27,001 bases of DNA from Clostridia bacterium (lineage in GTDB: Bacteria > Bacillota_A > Clostridia > Christensenellales > Aristaeellaceae). Positions 21,652 to 27,001 of the stretch are shown one piece after another. The stretch's first letter is position 1; every line of letters begins with the position of its first letter. Location: positions 1 to 27,001 of the forward strand of contig JAFZQK010000041.1 in assembly GCA_017620455.1 (NCBI GenBank). Reading direction: 5' to 3'. A model generated the notes under the pieces. That model had not been told where the DNA came from. It saw only the letters and a list, made by a program, of their open reading frames with translations, and ran no database searches. The translations under genes and the position numbers were made by a program.

Positions 21652-23622
21652 TTACGCCTGTCTGCCGATGGTGGCCTTGATGCGGCGCACGCCGGCGGAG
21701 GAGGACTCCTCCTTCTGAATCTTGAAGGACACCAGATCGCCGGTGTTGGAGGCATGGGGGCCGCCGCAGATCTCCTTGGAGAACTTGCCCATGGTGTACA
21801 CCTTCACCCGCTCGCCGTACTTGCTCTCGAACAGGCCCATGGCGCCCTGGGCTTTCGCCTCGGCCACGGTCATTTCCTCCATGGTGACGGGGGCCTTCGC
21901 TTCGATGGCCACGTTCACCAGGCGCTCCACCTCCTGGAGCTCCTCGGGGGTCATTTTGCGGCCGAAGGTAAAGTCGAAGCGCAGCCGCTCGGCGGTAATG
22001 TTGCTGCCCTTCTGGTGCACCTCGTCCCCCAGCACATGGCGCAGGGCGGCCTGGAGCAGATGGGTGGCGGTGTGCAGGCAGGCGGTCTGCTCGCTGGCGT
22101 CGGCCAATCCGCCCTTGAAACGCTGCTCGGCCCCGGCGTGGCTGGTTTCCTGGTGCTGCTTAAAGCGCTGGGCGAAATCCTCCTCGTCCACGGTGAGGCC
22201 CTTTTCTGCGGCCAGCTCCTTGGTCATTTCGATGGGGAAGCCGTAGGTATCGTACAGCTTGAAGGCGCTGCGCCCATCCAGCACGGTGAGGGTGGACAGC
22301 CGGCCTTCGATGGCCGCCTTGAGCCCCTCCAGGTCGCCCTGCTGCGCTTTTTCGATGATGGGCAGCATGTCCGGCGAGGGGCGCAGGCGCTTGGTTTCGG
22401 CGTGGCCCCTGGCGCAGGCGACGGGGTCCGCGTCGGAGAGGATGCTCTCCAGCAGCGCCCGGGTGTTCACCACGTTATTGTATACCTTGTCGAATTCCTT
22501 TTCGCCCTGGCGCAGGGTGCGGGCGAAGCGGTCCTCCTCCAATTTGAGCTGCTCCAGCACGAAGGCCGCGTTGTCCTTCAGCTCGGGATACACGTCGCTG
22601 TACTGGTCGATGATGACCTGGGCGATGGCGCCGGTGAAGCCCGCTTCCATGCCCAGCTGCATGGCGTAGCGCACGGCGCGGCGGATCAGGCGGCGCAGGA
22701 TGTAGCCCTGGTCCACGTTGGACGGGCTGACGCCCCGGGGATCGCCCAGGATGAAGGTGGCGGTGCGCATATGATCGGCGATGATGCGGAAGGCCTTCGT
22801 GGTTTCCGCGTCGGCGTCGTAGCGCTTTCCGGACAGCTCCGCGATCTTGTTCAGGATGCGCTCGAAGATGTCCGTTTCATACACGCTCTTTTTGCCGGTC
22901 AGCACGCAGACGGTGCGCTCCAGGCCCATGCCGGTATCCACGTTCTTCTGCTCCAGGGGAATGAAGCTGCCGTCCTGCTGCTTGTTGTACTGCATGAACA
23001 CGTCGTTCCAGATCTCCAGATACGCGCCGCACTTGCAGGCCGGGGAGCAGCTGGGGCCGCAGGGCTTCTTCACGATCATGAACATTTCCGTGTCCGGGCC
23101 GCAGGGGCCGGTGATGCCGGCGGGGCCCCACCAGTTGTGCTCCTTGGGCAGGTAGAACAGGTGATCGTCCTTCACGCCGCAGCTGCGCCACAGATCCGCC
23201 GCCTCCTCGTCCCGGGGGCAGTCGCTGTCGCCCGCAAAAATGGTGAAAGCCAGCTTGTCCTTGTCGATGCCCAGCCACTTTTCGCTGGTCAAAAATTCCC
23301 AGCTCCAGGGGATCATTTCCTTCTTGAAATAGTCGCCCAGGCTCCAGTTGCCCAGCATTTCAAAGAAGGTCAGGTGGCCGATATCGCCTACATCTTCGAT
23401 ATCACAGGTGCGTATGCACTTCTGCACGTCGGTGAGCCGGTTCCCGGCGGGGTGCTTCTGGCCCAGCAGGTAAGGAACCAGGGGGTGCATGCCCGCGGTG
23501 GTGAACAGCACCGTGGGGTCGTTCTCCGGGATCACGGACGCGGAGGGGATCACCGCGTGGCCCTTCTCCTGAAAGAAGCGCAGCCACAGGGATCTGAGTT
23601 CGTTGGCGTTCAGGGATTTCAT
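21652..23622 (-). CDS. alaS: Alanyl-tRNA synthetase, short form lacking C-Ala
   Basis: A 656-aa enzyme that charges tRNA-Ala. The class II catalytic domain shows VLFTTAGMHPLVPYLLG, HLTFFEMLGNWSLGDYFK, TGPCGPDTEMF and NVDTGMGLERT. A Cys cluster (CGPSCSPACKC, about 184-197) may bind metal; similar clusters occur in some short AlaRSs. Residues about 385-450 are an insertion of about 50 residues before AFKLYDTYGFP. The editing domain is intact with zinc ligands His517/His521 (HTATH) and Cys619/His623 (CGGPH). The protein ends right after it, so the C-Ala/DHHA1 region found in the usual about 870-aa enzymes is absent. ATG 23622 has AAGGAG about 11 bases upstream; a longer frame to 23928 runs back through the leader. 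A T-box leader precedes it. Confidence 0.93.
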   Translation of the reverse strand: MKSLNANELRSLWLRFFQEKGHAVIPSASVIPENDPTVLFTTAGMHPLVPYLLGQKHPAGNRLTDVQKCIRTCDIEDVGDIGHLTFFEMLGNWSLGDYFKKEMIPWSWEFLTSEKWLGIDKDKLAFTIFAGDSDCPRDEEAADLWRSCGVKDDHLFYLPKEHNWWGPAGITGPCGPDTEMFMIVKKPCGPSCSPACKCGAYLEIWNDVFMQYNKQQDGSFIPLEQKNVDTGMGLERTVCVLTGKKSVYETDIFERILNKIAELSGKRYDADAETTKAFRIIADHMRTATFILGDPRGVSPSNVDQGYILRRLIRRAVRYAMQLGMEAGFTGAIAQVIIDQYSDVYPELKDNAAFVLEQLKLEEDRFARTLRQGEKEFDKVYNNVVNTRALLESILSDADPVACARGHAETKRLRPSPDMLPIIEKAQQGDLEGLKAAIEGRLSTLTVLDGRSAFKLYDTYGFPIEMTKELAAEKGLTVDEEDFAQRFKQHQETSHAGAEQRFKGGLADASEQTACLHTATHLLQAALRHVLGDEVHQKGSNITAERLRFDFTFGRKMTPEELQEVERLVNVAIEAKAPVTMEEMTVAEAKAQGAMGLFESKYGERVKVYTMGKFSKEICGGPHASNTGDLVSFKIQKEESSSAGVRRIKATIGRQA

Positions 23623-23640
23623 GGTGTTTCGTCTCCTTAT

Positions 23641-23893
23641 AAAAAATTGTGCGTCTGCTTCGTTTTGAAGACGAACAGACACACCCGATTCGCGGTACCA
23701 CTTCAATTGGCGCTTGCGCGCCCACCTCGAAGGCTGGTAACGGGAGCCTCCCGATCCGCCATACCGGCATGCAGCGTTCCGGCGGATGGCTCGGCAGCGG
23801 CCCTTTTCCCCCGTCCTGCCGGGCTCCCACCGCCCCCGGTTCGCTAAAAAGCCGGATGAGAAAACTTTTCTGCCTCCACGCCCTATGAAATTC
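23641..23893 (-). promoter_or_regulatory. T-box riboswitch leader of alaS
   Basis: The leader of about 250 bases contains the T-box core TGAAGTGGTACCGCG (23705-23691). It is followed by a terminator whose arms (around 23684-23671 and 23662-23647) end in a run of T (23646-23641). Uncharged tRNA-Ala would stabilise the antiterminator and let alaS be transcribed. Upstream, GGGAGCC...GGCTCCC closes a large domain with two internal hairpins (CGGCAG/CTGCCG and ATCCGCC/GGCGGAT). I could not place the specifier loop with certainty, although GCU and GCC alanine triplets are present. Confidence 0.85.
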
Positions 23894-23899
23894 CCGGTC

Positions 23900-23928
23900 A
23901 GTATACCGCAAATCCCCCGCGCTGTCAA
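23900..23928 (-). promoter_or_regulatory. Sigma-A promoter of alaS
   Basis: On the minus strand TTGACA (23928-23923), a 17-base spacer, and TATACT (23905-23900). It is near-consensus and places the start near 23893. Confidence 0.85.
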
Positions 23929-23937
23929 GCCGCGGCC

Positions 23938-23966
23938 TTTTCAATCCGCCGTTTTTCTGTTATAAT
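23938..23966 (+). promoter_or_regulatory. Promoter for YlbF-family gene and mltG
   Basis: A perfect TATAAT (23961-23966) with TTTTCA 17 bases upstream (23938-23943). It is divergent from, and partly overlaps, the alaS -35 neighbourhood. A small hairpin (GCACG/CGTGC, about 23973-23989) follows in the leader. Confidence 0.6.
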
Positions 23967-24019
23967 CTTTCTGCACGAAAAAACCGTGCGGTATCGTTCT
24001 ATGGCTGGGAGGGAACGCT

Positions 24020-24364
24020 ATGCAGGTCGCCGAAGCCGCCGGGGAACTGGCCCGGGCCATTCAGGAAAGCCCCGAATGCCGGGAATACGCCCGGCTGAAA
24101 AAGGAAATCGACGGGGACGCCGGGATCAAGGCGCTGGTGGACGAATACAAGCGGCTGCAGACCGCCATGCAGATGCGCGTCCTTTCCGGGCAGGGCCTGG
24201 AGGGAGAGGACGCCCAGCGCTTCCAATCCCTGAACGTGCTGCTGTTTTCCGATCAGCGCACCTCCGGGTATCTGCTGGCCGAAATGCGATTGCAGCGGAT
24301 GATGGCCGAAGTGTTTGAAACCTTGACCCGGGCGGCGGGGATGGATATCCCCCTGCCCGTATGA
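24020..24364 (+). CDS. YlbF/YmcA family protein
   Basis: A 114-aa, mainly helical protein of the YlbF (Com_YlbF) family. Relatives in Bacillus form the Y-complex (YlbF, YmcA, YaaT), which assists RNase Y-dependent mRNA maturation and affects competence and sporulation. Seen here are ELARAIQESPECREYARLKK, then DAGIKALVDEYKRLQTAMQM and a second helical half FSDQRTSGYLLAEMRLQRMM. ATG 24020 has GGGAGGG about 8 bases upstream. Its end overlaps an ATG of the next frame (ATGA at 24361), and mltG follows directly, so the two are one transcript. Which YlbF-family paralogue this is cannot be decided here. Confidence 0.85.
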   Translation: MQVAEAAGELARAIQESPECREYARLKKEIDGDAGIKALVDEYKRLQTAMQMRVLSGQGLEGEDAQRFQSLNVLLFSDQRTSGYLLAEMRLQRMMAEVFETLTRAAGMDIPLPV

Positions 24365-24378
24365 AACAGGAGGATCCC

Positions 24379-25587
24379 TTGAGCAACCGTCAAAACGAAC
24401 AGGATTATACGCCGGAAGAAGTGCACGAGGAGCGGGAATACGGCCTGTTCTGGTACAGCTGGCTGTGGACCGTGCTGCGCCCCGTGCTGATGGCGCTGTG
24501 CATTTTCCTGGTGGTGGCCGGGGTGCTAATGGGCGGCTGGAACTGGGTGAGCCGCCATTACCTGGCCCCCATGAACGATCAGTACCGCGCGGAAGCGGAC
24601 AAGGACCATGCGCCTTATTCCTTCACCGTGGCCTCCGGCAGCAGCCTGACCCGGGTGGCCAACAATCTGGAGGCCGCCGGGCTGATCCATAACCGCACGG
24701 TGTTCAAGTACGCCGCCGACTTCCTGGGCTACGGGCAGAAGATCCAGGCCGGGGATTATGTGGTCACCAAGGACATGAGCATGCAGGAGATCCTGGAATT
24801 GCTCACCACCGGCGACGGCAAGCCCATCACCAAAAACATCACCGTCATCCCCGGCTGGACCGTGCAGGACATCGCCGCCAGCCTGGTGGAGCAGGGCGTG
24901 CTCCCGGACGCGGACGAATTCCTTTCCCTGTGCAAGTCCGGGCAGAACTACGCCGCGTATTACTATATCGCCGACGTGCTGGCCACCCCCGGCGTCGGGC
25001 AGCGCTTCTATGCCCTGGAGGGCTATCTGGCCCCCGACACCTACGAGATCTATACCAACGCCACGGCGGACGAGATCATCCGCAAGCTGCTGACCCAGAC
25101 GGAGGCGGTGTTCAAGGAAGAATACCACGCCCGGGCCGAGGCCATGGGCATGACCATGGACCAGGTGATCACCCTGGCCAGCATGATCGAAAAAGAGGCC
25201 AAGACGCAGGATTTCGCCAAGGTCTCCGCCGTGTTCTACAACCGCCTGCGCCAAAATATGACCCTGGGCAGCGATGTGACCGTCAAATACGGCACGGGCA
25301 TCCGGCGCATGTCCCTGACCGGTAGCGACCTGGCCGTGGACACCCCCTACAATACCTACCTGCGCAAGGGCCTGCCCCTGGGGCCCATCTGCTCTCCCTC
25401 CGCGGCGGCCATCCGGGCGGCCCTGTATCCGGACGAGCAGTATCTGGCCGAAAACTACTGCTATTTCTGCTCCATGGACCCGGACAGCGGGGCGCTGTGC
25501 TTCAGCCGCACCCTGCAGGAGCACGAAGAAAACGTGAAAAAGTATGCCGAAAGCTGGCGAAAGTACGACCAGGAACACGGCCTGTGA
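24379..25587 (+). CDS. mltG: Endolytic murein transglycosylase MltG
   Basis: A 402-aa membrane-anchored enzyme that cuts nascent glycan strands during peptidoglycan synthesis. An acidic cytoplasmic N-terminus of about 30 residues is followed by a membrane helix (about 35-57, LMALCIFLVVAGVLMGGW). A LysM-like unit (YSFTVASGSSLTRVANNLEA, about 75-140) precedes the YceG catalytic domain. The probable catalytic Glu271 lies in LASMIEKEAK, with YNRLRQNMTLGSDVTVKYG and YNTYLRKGLPLGPICSPS downstream. I chose TTG 24379 because AGGAGG lies 5 bases before it; ATG 24361 overlaps the YlbF stop (ATGA) but lacks a ribosome site, so it is the alternative. A 12-bp hairpin follows 26 bases after the stop. Confidence 0.92.
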   Translation: MSNRQNEQDYTPEEVHEEREYGLFWYSWLWTVLRPVLMALCIFLVVAGVLMGGWNWVSRHYLAPMNDQYRAEADKDHAPYSFTVASGSSLTRVANNLEAAGLIHNRTVFKYAADFLGYGQKIQAGDYVVTKDMSMQEILELLTTGDGKPITKNITVIPGWTVQDIAASLVEQGVLPDADEFLSLCKSGQNYAAYYYIADVLATPGVGQRFYALEGYLAPDTYEIYTNATADEIIRKLLTQTEAVFKEEYHARAEAMGMTMDQVITLASMIEKEAKTQDFAKVSAVFYNRLRQNMTLGSDVTVKYGTGIRRMSLTGSDLAVDTPYNTYLRKGLPLGPICSPSAAAIRAALYPDEQYLAENYCYFCSMDPDSGALCFSRTLQEHEENVKKYAESWRKYDQEHGL

Positions 25588-25613
25588 TCTTTTATCAGTT
25601 TTCCATATTTATT

Positions 25614-25641
25614 CTGAAAGGCCCGGAAACGGGCCTTTCAG
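25614..25641 (+). terminator. Hairpin terminator after mltG
   Basis: CTGAAAGGCCCG-GAAA-CGGGCCTTTCAG is a perfect 12-bp stem with a GNRA-type loop. The following ATTGTTGAC is only weakly T-rich. Confidence 0.7.
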
Positions 25642-25681
25642 ATTGTTGACAAAGTGCCTTGGGGTAATATGAAGGGGCCGC

Positions 25682-25725
25682 TCCCGGGGCCCGAAGCGCC
25701 CGGGAAATGGTCCGGTGGACCATTT
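25682..25725. repeat. Adjacent palindromes, REP-like element
   Basis: TCCCGGG (25682-25688) pairs with CCCGGGA (25699-25705), immediately followed by AAATGGTCC-GGT-GGACCATTT (25705-25725). Two strong, touching palindromes in a gene-free stretch resemble a dispersed repetitive extragenic element. An 82-aa frame across it (25654-25902) is GC-rich noise with no ribosome site. No gene was recognised between 25645 and 25900. Confidence 0.5.
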
Positions 25726-25795
25726 TCAGCGAAGGGCGGGCGGCAGCCCAGGGCAGACAGGCAGAACGACTGCTTCCTAATATCAATTTATGGCC

Positions 25796-25842
25796 GTAAA
25801 AAGAGCATTTCCGGGCATACTTGCTCGGAGATGCCTTTTTAC
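25796..25842. terminator. Bidirectional terminator-like hairpin
   Basis: GTAAAAAG-AGCAT-TTCCGGGC on the left pairs with GCTCGGAGATGCCTTTTTAC on the right over about 19 bp with one bulge and mismatches. The A5 and T5 tracts lie inside the stem ends, so it can terminate from either side. It stands upstream of the broken TnpV gene. Confidence 0.6.
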
Positions 25843-25967
25843 AATCAATTGATGTGCCGAAGAAAAGGACGGTTTAGCCAGTTTTCCATAAAACAGTATT
25901 AGGCAGAAATTCTGGAAAGGCATCTGCATACTGGATTGGTCAATACTGAATTATGGAGAATAACAAT

Positions 25968-26290
25968 ATGAAATCCCTGTTTGAAGAACTTGGCGGCACC
26001 TATACCTTGGGTGAAGATGGAATGTACTATCCCAATCTGACGATTGAGGATACTGACCAACGGCCATTCGACAGATGGAGCCGGATGCAGGCGCTCTTCA
26101 CAGGCATTTGACTGAAGCAAATGAGAGAGCGGAGGCCATGATGGAGCTGCTGACAGAACAAATGAAAAGGCGGGAAGGCATCACGGAACGTCTAAAAGCA
26201 GAGCAGCCCATGGCCTGGGTTGGCAGGATGAACAGCATCCGCAGCCGGGCTGAAGAAATTGTCAGAGCGGAAGCCATCAATACCCTGTAA
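25968..26290 (+). pseudogene. tnpV: TnpV transposon-encoded protein, broken by internal deletion/frameshift
   Basis: The first frame from ATG 25968 reads MKSLFEELGGTYTLGEDGMY and YPNLTIEDTDQRP, the start of TnpV (PF14198), a protein of about 120 aa carried by clostridial transposons. It breaks near 26070-26090. A second frame (from about 26090) continues with LHRHLTEANERAEAMMELLT and QPMAWVGRMNSIRSRAEEIV to TAA 26288-26290. Relative to the family, about 20 central residues are missing and the frame shifts, so this is a relic. An upstream frame (AEILERHLHTGLVNTELW, 25903-25971) ends overlapping the TnpV ATG and may be the tail of another transposon gene. No transposase or recombinase is nearby; the element is mostly gone. 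Confidence 0.75.
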
Positions 26291-26557
26291 AAACGAATAA
26301 TCGCAGGCATGATCATTCAGACCGTGCCAGCGGTTTGTCTTTATGGTGCTGATCCGATCTCCATCCTCCGCTTTGCTGTCTTTTTCGAAAATCTATTTCT
26401 TGATTGTTTCACATCAGCCAGATATCGTATTGCGAATCGCTGTCTCAGGCCTCATCATGTCTGCCGCCTGCTTGTCGCTTTTACCGCTTTCACAAAGCAT
26501 CGATACATCCTGGCGGCCGCTTTCTCGGCCCATTCGGGACGAGCGCGGCATTTCAAA
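26291..26557. other. Intergenic stretch, no gene recognised
   Basis: Between the TnpV relic and the palindromic repeats I see no supported coding region. The plus-strand frames here have no ribosome site or recognisable motif. Base composition is lower in GC than the flanking host genes, consistent with leftover transposon DNA. Confidence 0.4.
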
Positions 26558-26660
26558 ACCTCCCCCTTTGGGGGAGGTGTCCCGAAGGGACGGAGAGGGC
26601 GGGAATCAAATGCAGATCAATTCCGGATAGCACTGTTTGTCCTCTCAGGCGCTGCGCGCC
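26558..26660. repeat. Cluster of short palindromes, REP/MITE-like
   Basis: ACCTCCCCC-TTT-GGGGGAGGT (26558-26578) is directly followed by GTCCC-GAA-GGGAC (26579-26591), then GAGAGGGCGGGA. About 50 bases later comes CCTCTC and GGCGC-TGC-GCGCC (26648-26660), so the outer parts GAGAGG (26593-26598) and CCTCTC are complementary. This arrangement resembles dispersed palindromic repeats of Clostridia genomes known to me by pattern. Confidence 0.6.
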
Positions 26661-26688
26661 AGATCCCCAGCGGGAGAAACAGAAAAGC

Positions 26689-26725
26689 AAAAAAACAGCG
26701 GCGCTTTTTGCACCGCTGTTTCTTT
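26689..26725 (-). terminator. Terminator of the minus-strand solute-binding protein gene
   Basis: AAACAGCGG (26693-26701) pairs with CCGCTGTTT (26713-26721), with a partial inner stem GC/GC. A run of A from 26689 on the plus strand gives a T-tract for minus-strand transcription; TTTCTTT on the other side allows some bidirectional use. It lies about 30 bases after the stop of the gene at 26754. Confidence 0.8.
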
Positions 26726-26753
26726 CAGGCCCGCAGGCCGTTTTTCCGTTTGT

Positions 26754-27001
26754 TTACTCGAACACCATTTCGCCGTCGCCGAACTCCTCTTCCTCGTCTT
26801 CTTCCACTTCTTCCCTGTCCTCGCCGAAGTAGGCTTCCAGGATCGCCTGGCTCCAGGTCACGGACCCGGTGATGTGATAGTTCTGCAGCTGGGCGTTCCA
26901 GAAATCGAAATAGATGTTGGAATAGATCGGGATGGTGGGCAGCACTTCGTTATACCTCTGCTGGAAGGACATCCACTTGGACACGTATTCAAACACGTCC
27001 A
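26754..27001 (-). CDS. ABC transporter solute-binding protein (family 5, OppA-like), C-terminal fragment
   Basis: The frame enters from the window end (first full codon GAC at 26999-26997), so only the last 82 residues are seen. The segment FQQRYNEVLPTIPIYSNIYF followed by DFWNAQLQNYHI and VTWSQAILEAYF matches the C-terminus of family 5 (peptide/nickel, OppA/DppA type) solute-binding proteins, where NE-x-LP-x-IPLYSN is common. These lipoproteins deliver oligopeptides or similar ligands to an ABC permease. The protein ends in an unusual acidic tail of about 24 residues (EDREEVEEDEEEEFGDGE). A terminator follows, so it is the last gene of its transcript. The rest of the gene and any permease genes lie beyond the window. 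Confidence 0.8.
   Translation of the reverse strand, partial: DVFEYVSKWMSFQQRYNEVLPTIPIYSNIYFDFWNAQLQNYHITGSVTWSQAILEAYFGEDREEVEEDEEEEFGDGEMVFE

Noticed and set aside
21631..23847. 738-aa plus-strand frame opposite alaS
   Set aside because: AlaRS motifs, promoter and T-box all lie on the minus strand; the plus frame is a Leu/Gly/His-rich shadow.
25654..25902. 82-aa ORF after mltG
   Set aside because: It runs through the palindromic repeats and a terminator hairpin, has no ribosome site, and shows no known motif.
26309..26872. 187-aa and overlapping 95/142-aa plus-strand frames
   Set aside because: They pass through REP-like palindromes and a terminator, and overlap the supported minus-strand solute-binding gene.

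Overview
The window reads as a GC-rich chromosome segment of a spore-forming Bacillota, most likely an uncultured Clostridia lineage. The reasons are an alpha/beta-type small acid-soluble spore protein (SASP), a T-box leader on alaS, strong GGAGG ribosome binding sites, consensus sigma-A promoters, a YlbF-family protein and Bacillus-style NupN/O/P/Q transporter genes. No rRNA, tRNA or CRISPR array was seen. The species cannot be named from this sequence.

Positions 1-3985 are mobile or decaying DNA. They hold a DUF4143-type ATPase tail broken by an internal TAG, a frameshifted tail of an AlbA_2/RecG-like ATP-binding protein, a Cys-rich KTR protein, an XRE regulator, a small SHOCT-like protein and a large serine recombinase. 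The recombinase abuts, convergently, a minus-strand SASP gene whose last residues are replaced by element sequence. This looks like one end of an integrated element inserted in the SASP 3' end; the other end is not in the window.

Positions 4289-10124 form a purine salvage and uptake operon: xpt, a BMP-family binding protein, an intrinsic attenuator hairpin, a double-NBD ATPase and two permeases. The last three are joined by ATGA overlaps. Convergent to it is a minus-strand cluster at 10160-11932: an ADP-ribose-type Nudix hydrolase, a 45-aa membrane peptide, a GNAT, a TSCPD protein and a 37-aa membrane peptide.

Positions 12048-20634 read on the plus strand. A perfect-consensus sigma-A promoter drives a 1712-aa MucBP/SH3b surface protein. 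It is followed by a CHAP plus peptidoglycan-binding lipoprotein, a GMP-synthase-like protein whose glutaminase domain has lost its catalytic residues, and a double-GNAT protein. An SH3b secreted protein (20738-21586) is convergent to alaS. AlaS is a short AlaRS lacking C-Ala and has a T-box leader. YlbF-family and mltG genes run divergently from it.

Positions 25645-26753 contain palindromic REP-like repeats and a broken TnpV transposon gene. The window ends in the C-terminal part of a solute-binding protein on the minus strand. The best leads are the recombinase/SASP junction, the glutaminase-dead GuaA homologue, and the unusual insert in the nucleoside transporter ATPase.
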